A stretch of DNA of 33,349 nucleotides, from positions 204,885 to 238,233 of the forward strand of contig CAMPET010000019.1 in the NCBI GenBank assembly GCA_946803715.1, read 5' to 3'. Positions 1 to 10,241 of this stretch are shown here, piece after piece. Under the pieces are notes generated by a model that ran no database searches, was not told the origin of the DNA, and saw only the letters and a list, made by a program, of their open reading frames with translations. Numbering within the stretch: position 1 is the first letter of the stretch; every line of letters begins with the position of its first letter. Made by a program: the position numbers and the translations under genes. This stretch comes from Beroe ovata. Its lineage: Eukaryota; Ctenophora; Nuda; Beroida; Beroidae.

Positions 1-2
1 CC

Positions 3-185
3 GACCCCCCCACCTCAGCACACCGGAGCAGTAGCACTACCAGCGGGTCAATGAGGGGTACCACCCCCAAACCAAATCTCCGAGTCAAGTTGTCAGTGTC
101 GCCAACTCCGGGATCTAACAACAAGCGAAACCGGACCCCTCCCACCCCACACGATGAACAGAGTGATAACGACATGTCATTCTGA
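3..185 (+). CDS. 3'-terminal exon of an unrecognised gene (partial)
   Basis: An open frame runs from the window edge to a TGA at 183-185 and encodes about 60 residues. The segment is rich in Ser, Thr, Pro and basic residues (for example RVKLSVSPTPGSNNKR near the middle) and ends in an acidic stretch, EQSDNDMSF. This looks like the disordered C-terminus of a longer protein, since two other forward frames close early. No domain is recognisable and no function is proposed. The 5' part lies outside the window. It would be convergent with the PLAC8 gene on the opposite strand. Confidence 0.45.
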   Translation, partial: DPPTSAHRSSSTTSGSMRGTTPKPNLRVKLSVSPTPGSNNKRNRTPPTPHDEQSDNDMSF

Positions 186-250
186 CCCTCACACTGGGGT
201 GCAATGACAAATGAATATCTTGGAACAGGCATGAGCAATGCTAATTCTAT

Positions 251-343
251 AGACTAAAACTCGCTATTATAGTTAAAACTCGCTATAATAGTTAAAACTC
301 GCTATAATAGTTAAAACTCGCTATAATAGTTAAAACTCGCCCG
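251..343. repeat. 19-bp tandem repeat, about 4.7 copies
   Basis: The unit agttaaaactcgctataat is repeated head to tail with almost no divergence; the first copy has ctattat in place of ctataat. It lies just 3' of the terminal exon at 3-185. No spacer-repeat alternation is present, so it is a simple minisatellite. Confidence 0.85.
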
Positions 344-581
344 TCAATAACGATTGACATAACGAGTTAGCAGGATTGTCATGGGGGGCCTATAACCCCC
401 TCTCAGCTACTGCCGCTATGGTTGAAAACAGGGGGGTATGTCGATAGTGAGTGTTCCTGATACTGGTTCTCCGTTACCCAGTGAACACCAGCACGTGTTC
501 CGATAACACTGCACGGGTGAGAACGTGTTGTCATGAAGACAGCTCGGTATCCAGTCTCTCATCTCGACATCTCCACACTCC

Positions 582-641
582 TGTGAGATAGTGTATTTAG
601 AGTGGAGAGATAGTGTGAGATAGTGTATTTAGAGTGGAGAG
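582..641. repeat. Two-copy direct repeat, 32-bp period
   Basis: The segment beginning tgtgagatagtgtatttaga occurs at 582 and again at 614 with the same following bases, giving two copies of about 28 bp separated by 4 bp. This looks like a recent local duplication in intergenic DNA. No gene is seen from 644 to 1785 on either strand. Confidence 0.7.
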
Positions 642-734
642 GGGTGCGAACTGGGCGCATTCCCCACAGTCCACACTGTATCTGATATATCCACACTTCA
701 ATTTGACTTCAAGATCACGTTTATCCTGATCTGA

Positions 735-850
735 CGATCTGTGCACACGTTGCGCGCGCCCCTATTTGCTATTCTAGTTCAACTCTGTGAAAAGTGCGGC
801 AGGTTGGGTCACGCAACGTGGGAAGTGGAACATCCTGATCCATACACTGG
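735..850 (+). repeat. Fragment of CG-rich dispersed repeat (family R1)
   Basis: The segment contains cacgttgcgcgcgcccct followed by a gaaaag stretch and gggtcacgcaacgtggga. The same order of blocks is found near 21650-21730 (cacgttgcgcgcccctgt, then ctgaaaag, then gggtcacgcagcgcggga) and in parts at 10420-10480 and 10560-10580. It is an AT-rich neighbourhood with a sudden CG-rich island, typical of a short non-autonomous repeat. The open frame across it is an accident of the repeat. Confidence 0.55.
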
Positions 851-1785
851 ACCAGTCACTTCAACTTTCATAATCACTGACAGTGACACTGGGCACAATC
901 ACTGTTGTAAAACTAATTGTACCTTATCAGCGGTCCAGGTGGTAATATCTTCCATCGTTAGTGAGACAGCAGATTGCAGTAGGAGTGCGCATGATAGCAG
1001 TAGTATGTAGTATTGTAGTAGCACAAACTTCGCAGCCATGGTCCAGACATATAACAATCACAAGTACAGTTGGTATGAATTTGAGAATATGTACTGCACA
1101 AATGACAAGCGCCTGCCCGTCAGTTACTCACGAGAATTCTTATCTGTGCATTAGGACATTAGGATAATACAGCAGTGAGGTCATTCACACAGAGAGAGAG
1201 CAATGACGTTATGCATGGCATGGGCTTTGAAAATTTTGATTTTTGACACCAGAGAGTGAAACAACTGTTTTCCTGATGAATTTTATTTGGCCACCCATAC
1301 CAGTACTACAACTGAGAAAAAATACAAGAGAATATTAAATATCGAAATCTTCTTTAGCATAATATAATGAGCCGTTCTTAGAAATAGACTAACCGCCGGT
1401 AATCGGTATGTAATATACCGTAATGCATATGTGACGGTGGTTAATTGGTAGAGCAACGTCATGAATTGAATTCATCATAAATCCATCGAGAAATTCATTG
1501 AACTCCTTGCCCAAATTCTAACCACAAGCATTTGTTAGAATGGGACCTTTGTCTATAAGAAATTCTTCTGGCTTCATGCTCCAAAAGTGCGGTTCTTGCA
1601 GAAAAGAAAAATTAAATGTGCTATTTTTGCTGAATAACTGCGATTAAAAACGAACATGTACAAAAGTTTGCTGATAGCAATGATACTACATACTGTTTCT
1701 TCAAGAAGGATGCACTTATACTTGTGATAATATGAAAATAGGTCCGTTTTCCCTTATTTTATCAAGTTTAGATATTTCAATTTCT

Positions 1786-2404
1786 CTATGAGCGTGGCAT
1801 GTCACCTGCCGATCCTTTAGTTGCTTGCTGAAATGTAGGAAATTATCATGTGGAATAACGGGGCAAACTTGAGAATGATGGAAAAGTTGAGATACTAGAA
1901 TAATTGAGAAAATTAGGAATTAGGGATGCGTGGAATCTAAACTTAGTATCAGCGAAATACTCACCGCATTTTCTTGAACCAAGGCACAAAGACTGCAACA
2001 GCAAATAGCAAACAGATCACCAGCAATGGAACCCTGAAAACAAGTGTTTAAAACAATATAGCTGAGTTCTGAAAGCAAGTGTATTCCGAAATATCCGGTT
2101 CACGATTACTGTACCTCAATTCCATGCTTTTCTCGAATTTCGCCTCTAAGCGTGACCCAACAGAAAATGTTAACAAGGGGCACGAAGAACAGAAGAGCAC
2201 CCACGATACAGCTCTGTTTCCCCATGGCTTCCATTGTCTTACCGAACGTAAAACATGGCAGAAACCAAGTGAGCAGGCCTGAGAAATTCGGATTTAATAA
2301 GGTCGGACACAGGCCTGGTTTGTAACACAGGTCTGGTTTGAAAATTACTTACATAGGCCAAAATCATCACAACAGGAGAATAGTCCTTGACTCCACTCAG
2401 CCAT
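1786..2404 (-). CDS. PLAC8 family (Cys-rich) small membrane-associated protein, 4 exons
   Basis: Exons on the minus strand are 2404-2353, 2278-2115, 2033-1965 and 1827-1786 (phases 1, 0, 0). They join to 327 nt and 108 residues, the usual size for this family. All introns are GT-AG and 75-137 nt long. The start is MAEWSQGLFSCCDDFGLC, the typical W-x-x-G-L-F-x-C-C-x-D-x-x-x-C opening. A second Cys segment follows (LLTWFLPCFTFGKTMEAMG), then a hydrophobic segment (VGALLFFVPLVNIFCW), then the diagnostic REKHGIEGSIAGDLFAICCC and SLCALVQE. A stop codon lies in frame shortly before the ATG, fixing the start. PLAC8 proteins in animals and plants are linked to cell-size control, metal handling and membrane signalling, but the biochemical role of this one cannot be read from sequence. 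The last exon (13 residues, polar tail) is the least certain part. Confidence 0.88.
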
Positions 2405-3960
2405 TTTATTCTATTGCTATTTGGGGAATAACAGTTAAGGAGCACAGTAGAAAAAGTATTCGAGGTAGAAATTATTGACAGACCACAATCAATGACGCTG
2501 TCAAATTCATCCCAATATGCAAAATATGTATATGAAATGATGAATTCATTCATTCCCTCTGTGCAAACAAATAACCTCAAAGCATATAACATCGGATAAC
2601 TTAATTTTAATTTTTAATTTAAAAGCAGCAAACCGCTCTAAATCAATTCGCAAAATTTGTATGCGAGTTACGTTCAAACTATAAAGGAGAAGCGCTTGAA
2701 CAGAGTTCGGAACGTTTAAGTGAAGATTGGACGAAATGATGCGCGCGCGGCGTTATACGATGCACGTGCGGAAATGGCGGGAACTCTCACCCTTGATCTC
2801 GCCCTATGAAGGCGGCCGACAGTGGATCCTGGTTAAAGCCATTCGGTGACTCATAGGGCTGGAGCACCCGGATGGCGTTGATCATCAAGTTCAACAGATT
2901 CTTCTATTTTCGCAGATATTGTTTTTGTTCACACTAGCAGAAACAACAAGTCAACACCATGATCCTGGTAAAGAACACGGGGATCTCACTTCACTCACAA
3001 TAGGTAAACATCATTACACACTTACTCAGCTTGGGGGCTAGTATCTCATTAGGCACGCCTGGTAATTCAGCGTTGGTGCAACGAGCCGCAGGCACACTAT
3101 TTAGTGTACATTTTTCAACTAATTAAAATTGACCATCCTTTTCGACTCAAAGTCAGATTTGAACTTGTGCGTCAGTTACGACTTTCGAGACCGTTTTTAG
3201 AATTTGACTCAGAGTAAATTCTTACATAAAACAATAGCACACAAAAATAGAAAAGAAACGTGTATGAAACTTTTTGCAGGAGTCCAGCTTCAGATACATG
3301 CATTCTGCATGTGAATTTCAGCATGCTAGCTCTTATAGAGGATACTAGGCAAACCATTAGCAATAGCATAGAATGGTCACGTGATACAAAATGAGAAGGA
3401 CGAATAAAGTGGAGAGATCTCCAGTTCCAAAGAGAATAGGAATGATGGAAAAGTGTGTGTGTAGAGAGAGAAGTGAGTGGTGACAATTATTATAGAGAGC
3501 TGAGTGTAATACAACACCCCCTCCCACCACTGACGAGTTCACATGAGCCAATGGGAGGCGAACTCTGCAAACATGATCTTATTATGGATTGTGACTTGTG
3601 AGGCACACCTGGTGCACACTGCAACACGTGTTGAGTCACGTGTTGAGTCACGTGACATCTCTACACGTGGCTCAGTTCATTATCGTGTAGCTGGGTTCCG
3701 AGTACATAATATGGTACTCAAAGAATTCTTTGAAAAATTAGGGTAGGGGAAAATGGGAGGTATGAAATTTTGCGTAGGACAACCGACATTATCAGTGCCA
3801 GGGACTATCTTGTAGTTGTACCGGTTGTACTTTTATCAGCAGAAGAATATCATCTCAATGCGGGTTCAACACCACACAATGGTTAACTGCCATGGTCTCA
3901 TAACACTCATTCTCCTAATTTATGAACAGATAATGAGCCATGCATGATTTCATTCATCTC
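2405..3960. other. Intergenic, no convincing gene
   Basis: AT-rich spacer. Open frames at 3172-3551 and 3543-3746 lack splice partners, domain-like sequence or a credible context. A short CG-rich patch (gatgcgcgcgcggcg near 2737) and a 9-bp inverted pair (gccctatga / tcatagggc near 2800-2860) are the only structures noted, apart from the candidate exon at 2797-2895. Confidence 0.6.
2797..2895 (-). other. Candidate coding exon, unassigned
   Basis: On the minus strand an ATG near 2883 opens a frame that reads MINAIRVLQPYESPNGF and continues about 15 residues to a possible donor (GATCAAGG followed by GTGAGAG) near 2793-2800. Composition is more protein-like than the surrounding DNA, but no partner exon was found. 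Its phase does not fit the PLAC8 first exon, which has an in-frame stop just upstream. The plus strand is also open here for about 28 codons. No function is assigned. Confidence 0.2.
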
Positions 3961-3964
3961 TTTC

Positions 3965-4045
3965 ACACAGACACGCAGACACACACATACACAAACACAT
4001 ACTCATACACAAATCATACACACAGTGCACACACACACACAATGA
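3965..4045. repeat. Imperfect (AC)n microsatellite
   Basis: Imperfect ACACAC/ACAT tract. It is followed to 4255 by spacer DNA in which no gene is seen. Confidence 0.85.
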
Positions 4046-4496
4046 CAAATATTCCTTGCCCAGCTAAGTCATTAGCTAACGATTATAACCCGCTATGACA
4101 TAAGACTCTGGTTTAAACTATTCCTGGTATTCCTACTGCCTATGTCCGTGTTGAGGGGCCGTATCTACCAACAAAATTACTTGCACGGTAACTGATAGCT
4201 CCACCTTGTCACAGTTTCCCACCATTTCATTGGTCCACAGCATCAGCAGTTACCATGGAAACAGCAGTACAACAAACAGGAGTAATAACCCCCGCCAGCG
4301 ATATTGTGTGCAATTTCACGTCTGAGCGATTCCCGCCCCCAATGAGATTAAGTACTCGTAATGAGCATCAGAATGATTTCCATGAACCATCCTGGACTTT
4401 GGGCGTTCAAGCGGTGCTTTCCCAGAATGCCTGGTTACCTGACACCTGCCCCACCTCATACAGACACGGCACACACGCAGTCATACAAACAAACGC

Positions 4497-4502
4497 ACAC
4501 AT

Positions 4503-4561
<59 letters not shown>
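4497..4561. repeat. (AC)n microsatellite
   Basis: About 65 bp of nearly pure AC with one central ATAT interruption. The open frames that run through it (4255-4722, 4361-4588) are low-complexity artefacts of the repeat, reading as Thr-His runs, and are not annotated as genes. Confidence 0.95.
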
Positions 4562-4569
<8 letters not shown>

Positions 4570-4705
4570 GCACTATATCACACATTAGGCACATTTGCTG
4601 TGAAACATACTCCAGCTGAACAGTATAAAATGATCGCGTCTACTATTCGTGAGGAAGTGGACTCGATTAGGAAGAAGCTACTAATTTTACAAACCTATGT
4701 GTACA

Positions 4706-5107
4706 TACACTATACAGCGTGAACGTACAGCTTTGAGCCTAAGAAACTTTGAGCCTAAAATTCTCAAATTTGTCATTGTGTACAGAATCCTAGTAAAACG
4801 ATAATTTTAGCAACAAAAAACGTCTGGCTTCTGGGGGCTGCGCCCCCAGACCCCGCCCCTTCACTTTTATCCGTATACCACACATCCGCCACTTCTGATC
4901 GGCATTTTGAGAACAACGACTACTAGATTTAGTACAGCTATGGTGACTCAAGTAAGTTTCAAAAATTGCTATAGGATACGGAAATAAGAAACTAGTTAAG
5001 AAACTTGTAGGCTCAAAATCGTGGAAAAATAAGAAACCTCTAGCCTAGGATTTTGATAAGTTTCTTATAAAAAAACTGAGTGTATACACTATACAACGTG
5101 AACGTAC
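4706..5107. mobile_element. Possible small non-autonomous element or tandem duplication flanked by 23-bp direct repeats
   Basis: The 23 bp at 4706-4728 recur at 5085-5107 with one mismatch; both begin tacactataca and end cgtgaacgtac. Between them lie partly inverted copies of a tttgagcctaa motif (4731-4760, and reversed as ttgtaggctcaaa near 5003-5020) and repeated aagaaac blocks. No coding sequence is present. The structure suggests a MITE-like insertion, but a tandem-duplication origin is equally possible. Confidence 0.4.
4830..4850. repeat. Perfect GC hairpin, 9-bp arms, 3-nt loop
   Basis: Arms tctgggggc (4830-4838) and gcccccaga (4842-4850) surround the loop tgc. The hairpin is followed by ccccgcccct in an otherwise AT-rich region inside the 4706-5107 element. 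It is not next to a gene end, so a terminator role is not supported. Confidence 0.75.
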
Positions 5108-5243
5108 CTCAACCTATTCCACAAAAAGTGCGGTTAATGTTTGCCTGCCATGCTCTGTGCTACAGTGGCCTATTTCTTAGAAATTCCGCGCGGATAATGA
5201 GCCACTGATGATTTCATACATTCCTACTCCTAGTCGCTCGCAG

Positions 5244-5392
5244 TCACACACAGACACACACACAGACACACTCAGACCCACACACAGACACACTCAGACC
5301 CACACACACACGAGCACAGNACACACAGACACACTCAGACCCACACACACGAGCACAGACACACACAGACACACTCAGACCCACACATTACA
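5244..5392. repeat. Compound (CACACAGACACACTCAGAC)n minisatellite
   Basis: Tandem units of acacacagacacactcagac and variants with cacgagcacag. One ambiguous base (n) lies at 5320, probably an assembly uncertainty within the repeat. No gene is seen on either side until 6374. Confidence 0.85.
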
Positions 5393-5825
5393 CGATCAAC
5401 CATTATATTCATTATCTTGAATAAGGCCGAAGCATGGTTTAATGGGCCCCTTCATCTCGAAAAGCAATACCGCACACTGATATTTACATAATATGATCTC
5501 ACCAGTGGCTGCTATGGCAACAGATGTGATTTATGTATAACCTGATTAGGAGACCTGCTGTGAAGTCACCACTTTGCTCACGCTAACTCATTTTCTATCA
5601 ATCATCCCACAGGTGATCGAATTATGTTTTATTCTGGCAAATTTATCCTCAGAAATACGTTGATGAAAAGAAAATGGAAAAATTACAGCTAGAAATATCA
5701 GCATTTCGTCCTGCAAAACAATACAAATTACATATCGATATCAGTTGTCGACACGGAATCTGTGTACTGATTGAAGTTCATGGATGGCTCTGAATTCTGT
5801 GATGACAGCTGTTGTTGTCACTTCC

Positions 5826-6062
5826 CCGACACTGCGTGATTGCTGTATACTGCGTGATTGCTCAGTGTGTGATTGCTGTATACTGCGTGATTGCTCAGTG
5901 TGTTATAACACACTGAGCACACTGCTGAGTGTGTTACTGCTGAGTGTTCGTGTCGTGTGACTGCTGAGTACTGAGAGATTGCTGTATACTGCGTGATTGC
6001 TGAGTACTGAGAGATGGCTGAATGTGTGTGATTGTTGAGTGTGCGTGTCGTGTGATTGCTGA
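5826..6062. repeat. Degenerate tandem repeat with a 28-bp perfect palindrome
   Basis: Units related to ctgcgtgattgctgtata and gattgctcagtgtgt are reiterated across about 235 bp. Within the block, 5892-5919 is a perfect palindrome (each arm tgctcagtgtgtta). Minus-strand open frames across the block translate to Asn-His/Ser-Asn repeats and are treated as repeat artefacts. Confidence 0.75.
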
Positions 6063-6373
6063 AGTTCCAGATTATGATTTTCCAATTTTCAAATTCAAGG
6101 TGCACACTGAACAAATAAGAAAGAGATATTTTGAGTATTAAAAAAGGAAATTGAGTTCAGCATCACTTTCAATATTATACTGGTTTGACCCGCCGGCAGA
6201 ATCAAGAAAATTATAATCCATTTCATAGAACACATCGCCCTTTTCAGAAAGTGTTCTGAATAATAACCAGGGTTGACCGCGTCTTATAAATGAACGAGAG
6301 ATGAAAAATTAACAGATAAACTGAAAGGTAGAAGATAAAACAAATAGTTCTGTAACAGTTATTTTTGCTTTGT

Positions 6374-7768
6374 TTAATCCACGTCATCACACGAGGCGAA
6401 GGAGGGGCCGGAGTTTTTGTTGTTAGCTGGTCCTGAAACAGATAATAACGTCCTGAATACCGTACTTAAGAATACCATTTGAAGAGAGTTGAGTGTAGAC
6501 TAGATAAAAGCATACATCACAGAGTATATAGTAATGCGTATCACCTGCTGAGGTAGACGAAGTGCTCCCAGCTCCACTGCCCATTCCACCAGGCATGCCA
6601 CCTGGCATACCACCCATTCCACCAGGCATGCCACCTGGCATACCACTCATGCCACCTGGCATACCACCAGGCATATCACCCGGCATTCCACCTGGCATAC
6701 CACCCATGCCAGCGCCCCCAAATTTGCCCTGAAGTTTCTGAATAACTTTCATTATCTTAGGATTGTTCATGTATTGCATCATTGCGGCCGGATTTGTCTG
6801 TATCGCGGCCATGGCCTGCACCACTTCGGGATCCTGGAGACAAAGCGGAATAAGAAAACGTGATTATCATTGCAGTGTTTTGTAGTACTTTGTACAAGTA
6901 TTTGCTCTTTCATTGCAGGCTCTAACTTGTCACCTGTAGAAGTGTTGCTATTTCGGGGTCATCAAACAGTCCGCCCATGCCACCAGGCATGCCGTCTGGC
7001 ATTCCATCACCTTCAGACTGAAAATATTATCACTAACTAGCATCGGCAATATAGAAAACTCTAGAATTCTGTACAGCACAGGGAATACATAGGCCGTCTA
7101 AAGCGCGCAATACAAATTATGCGCGCGCGACTACGCGAGCTCATAAAATTATCTGCCAGCGCAATGATGGCGGTTAACTCTGCTTCGCGCCCCACGTGAA
7201 AAGGGGGAATTACGAAGAATTTTGTGAAATATTGCCACAATGAGACAACTATGTGTGCGCGATTGCGGATTTTGAGATAATTCTACTTACATCTTCTATA
7301 GTACTTACATCTTTCTTAGCTTTTCCTTCCTCATAAGCTTTCTGCCGCGCCTCCTTAGCCGCACGTCTGAGATGTGGAATAGTTCAATGACAGAAACAAG
7401 AACGTTATGAAAAATTAGTGAACCCGGTTTTTGATCAAACATTTTCCAATTACTCACATTCTTTCCACTTTCTCTTTGTGCTCCTTCTCTCTCCTAGACG
7501 ACTCCTTCTTCATTCTTGCTAAACGCAGTTTCTCAGCCTAGCGAATCACGTACTATTAGCTATCTCATATACTATAATAGACCATACTCAGACATTCCGA
7601 ATTGACTCACATTTGGTTTAACTATTGTTTTCAATAGTTCCTGAGTGTCGTCGTCATAGTCACACTTCTGCCCCGCCTCCAGTGCGTGTGAAGATTCTTC
7701 CCACATACCCAGTAACCTGTAGTAGTCTGTGATACAGTAGTGCGTGTGTGAGATACAGTAGTGGTGTC

Positions 7769-7799
<31 letters not shown>

Positions 7800-9001
7800 A
7801 ATACTGTAGTCAGTAGTGTGTGTAGTGAAATACAGTAGTTATTGGGGTGTGATTCAGCACAGTGCGATACAGTGTGATGTTCGTGTGACGAATGTGTGAC
7901 TATAATAGTGTGGTGGTGACACGCAACCTGTATGCTTTTCCCTGGCACTTGTGAGCTAGCGCGTTGTTGGGATTGAGTTGCAGAGCTCGCTTTGCATCAC
8001 GAACTACATTGTTCGGTTTTTGTTGTCGCAACTGAAACACAGGGTGTGAACGCCTATGAAAACAAGAACACAGGCACACAGGCAGTCATACTAACCAGTA
8101 GTTGAGCTCGCTTTGCGTAGAGCACAGCTGAATGGGGGTTGTTGTCGATAGCTTCACTGAAAAGTCTGATAGCTTCGTCGACATTACCATCCGACATCGC
8201 GCCCATAGCCTGACTCCTGTAGTGGCGTGTTTGTGTGTCACAATCACTAACTTTGATAGTTAATATAGTGGTCACTATCATACTATAAATCATAGCAACT
8301 CAGTTACCTATAGTAATTGTAAATAAAATAACTATAGTAACCTATAGTAGCCTTAGCTAGCCTATAGCAACCTATAGCAACCTATTTATGGCAACCTGAG
8401 ATCGTTAGCTCGATCCGCCTCGTCTTCAGTTGGCTGCTTACTCAAGTCTCCCATTGGGATGTCTAACAGTGAATCTTCCTCTGCTAACACTCCCGTGTTA
8501 TCCAGCTCCACTTGTTCTAATTAACAATAGAAAAGTGAGTTGATCAGGCTGTATAATAAGTACTTGTTGCTATATTCACAACGCTGCTTATTCCTCATCT
8601 GCTTATGGTGTAAGCGAGGCACTGATTTGGTAATCAATTTTAGAAAATGTCACCATGTAAATTTATTAGCAGTTGAACACATGGGGTGCCATACCTTCTT
8701 CTTCACTACTGTCATCTGCCATGGGTTCTGGAGTCGGCTCTGGTTTTGGAGTTTCCTTCTTGGGTGCTCTCTTCTCTTCAGGCTGAGGCACCTGATTTGG
8801 GTGGGATCAGTCATCACCAATCATCAAGCTATGAGACTGATTGAGGGCAATATGCTTATGCTCACTTTCTGTACTCACAGTAGCGCCCAGTGATTCCAAA
8901 TACTCCTTGAAAAAGAGCAGATTTGGATCATGGAGTATTGCAGGGTTAGACTTGCAAGCCTGCGTGAATGTCTTTAGCTGCTGAATTGCTTTTGGGTCCA
9001 T
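6374..9001 (-). CDS. ST13: Hsc70-interacting protein Hip / ST13, 11 exons
   Basis: Minus-strand exons are 9001-8879, 8791-8695, 8516-8396, 8216-8096, 8031-7928, 7716-7611, 7537-7458, 7366-7291 (or 7309), 7017-6934, 6833-6545 and 6432-6374. All phases agree, giving 419 residues (human protein: 369). The N-terminus ([20 protein letters not shown]) matches the Hip dimerisation segment. An acidic linker follows, then three TPR repeats at about 114-215 (from [19 protein letters not shown] through [20 protein letters not shown]). A Lys/Arg/Glu-rich helix follows at about 225-276, then a short GMPG stretch, an STI1/DP2-like segment at about 305-345 ([20 protein letters not shown]) and a long GGMP-type repeat after it. 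Hip stabilises ADP-bound Hsc70 in the cytosol through its TPR region. Exon 8 has two in-phase donors. LSM3 lies 297 bp upstream on the same strand. Confidence 0.95.
6581..6720 (-). repeat. ST13: Coding GGMP/GMPG repeat in ST13 exon 10
   Basis: The complementary strand repeats ccacctggcatacca-type 15- and 12-bp units, translated on the minus strand as [18 protein letters not shown] and continuing for about 45 residues. In the human protein the GGMP block lies before the STI1 segment; here most of it lies after. Confidence 0.85.
7768..7796. repeat. (GT)n microsatellite in an ST13 intron
   Basis: A short GT run in the intron between exons 5 and 6 (7717-7927), which also contains several diverged cagtagtgtg motifs. 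Confidence 0.8.
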
Positions 9002-9298
9002 ACTATAATAGTGAGGAATGATGAATAGAATTGATGATGATCATCAACTCAATGCCTTGGGTGACACATCAACAGCCTTCCACATAATTACTAGAGCAGT
9101 GAATAATTCAACATTGTAAGCATTGACTCCAGTCAAAAATAAAGATTAAAATGGGGAAATACCAGATGAAATATAATGTGTATATCAAGGAAGATGAAAT
9201 GTACACTTACAAAGGTGTGCAGGTATTCTAACTTGAGGGGTTTGGATGCCTCAATACATTATACAAGTATACCAGAAAAGGTATTCTCTGCCAGCAAT

Positions 9299-9924
9299 TC
9301 AATAGCCTGGCCGTGTTGGAGGTGATACAAGAATAACACCATCACCCCGCACAAATAACATCTGAATTGTCCTTTTTGTTGATCTGAAAAGCTCCTCATA
9401 TGTGTCCTCATCAATTTCAACGTTTGTGATCGTTTCCTCAACGTCCCCAAGTACCTGTTGCAATATTTTGTTGATATCAAACCTGTATTATGCACATGGA
9501 TCAATGAGGATCAAAAAAGATGTACAACTTGTCATAAAATATAATTACTCCCTTTCCATGAAGGGGCAAGTGATATGAAAAATATCATCTTTTTAACTCT
9601 ATCACACTACTTTATACACATTGTGGAGATCCTGTCTGTAGGCTTGTTTTGAAAAAGTTTTTGGGTTTGATTTAATTGACATTGTCTGTCTATTGTTCAA
9701 TCATCTGAAGCACTATTCTTTCACTATTCACAATGGAAATATGGACAGATTAGGATAAACAATTTTACCATATTCAAATGCTGGTCATAAGCAAAGAGCT
9801 TTCCTTTAAGTTCTCTTCCATTTTTCATCTTCACATACACTCTCTCATCTAATGACATTCTGATCAGATCAAAAGGTTCTTCAATTGCATTATTGTTGTT
9901 GTTGTTCTCTAGTGCTTCTGTCAT
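9299..9924 (-). CDS. LSM3: U6 snRNA-associated Sm-like protein LSm3, 2 exons
   Basis: Exon 1 is 9924-9769 and exon 2 is 9454-9299 (phase 0, 156 nt each), giving 103 residues; human LSM3 has 102. After [17 protein letters not shown], the Sm1 motif reads [20 protein letters not shown] with [15 protein letters not shown] following. Exon 2 gives [15 protein letters not shown] and then Sm2, [20 protein letters not shown]. LSm3 is one subunit of the heptameric LSm2-8 ring on the 3' oligo-U of U6 snRNA in the nucleus, and of LSm1-7 in cytoplasmic mRNA decay. The donor is ATG|GTAAAA and the acceptor is CAACAG|GTA. The run of five Asn codons after the start is a local (AAC/AAT)n expansion. The gene lies head to tail with ST13. 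Confidence 0.96.
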
Positions 9925-10241
9925 AGCCTAAAAGTCATGACATCCATTATGATCAGTATAATTTTATAACCATGTCATGAAATAAACATATACTGTGAGA
10001 TAATATGAGATAAGATAAACCATCACTATGAACTCCAAACAGTGATATAAACTTGGTTTGCACCATTGCTACTCTTATGATATAAAGAAATAAATAGAAT
10101 AAATGACATTACAACTGTTGCATACATGTCTTATTACCCAAAAATAGTTAAGAGTGAAGGTGTACACTGTACACACTACACCAATAAATCTCGAACAAAC
10201 AATAATGAAACTTAGCCTCAAAATACAATGTCATAGATATT
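9925..10241. other. Spacer upstream of LSM3, no gene seen
   Basis: AT-rich DNA that should contain the LSM3 promoter. No TATA box or initiator could be assigned with confidence, and no other coding sequence is visible. Confidence 0.5.

Noticed and set aside
251-343. CRISPR-like repeated block
   Set aside because: The 19-bp units are contiguous with no unique spacers, and the window is animal DNA.
741-1010. Open frame with a CxxCGxxGH pattern resembling a zinc knuckle
   Set aside because: The frame lies across a dispersed repeat (family R1) whose other copies do not preserve it; only one partial CCHC-like match, no gag or polymerase context.
1430-1500. tRNA-like text (ggttaattggtagagca)
   Set aside because: It resembles a tRNA D-arm, but the D-stem does not pair properly and no TTCGAATC-like B box or acceptor stem could be found downstream.
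2239-2592. 117-codon minus-strand open frame
   Set aside because: It overlaps the first PLAC8 exon and intron in a different frame; the PLAC8 reading has clear family motifs and splice sites.
4255-4722. 155-codon open frame on the plus strand
   Set aside because: About 40 codons are Thr-His from the AC microsatellite, and the rest shows no family features or splice context.
9259-9504. Apparent frameshift in LSM3 exon 2
   Set aside because: A minus-strand open frame here reads in the wrong frame; rechecking gave the intact reading [20 protein letters not shown] with a normal stop.
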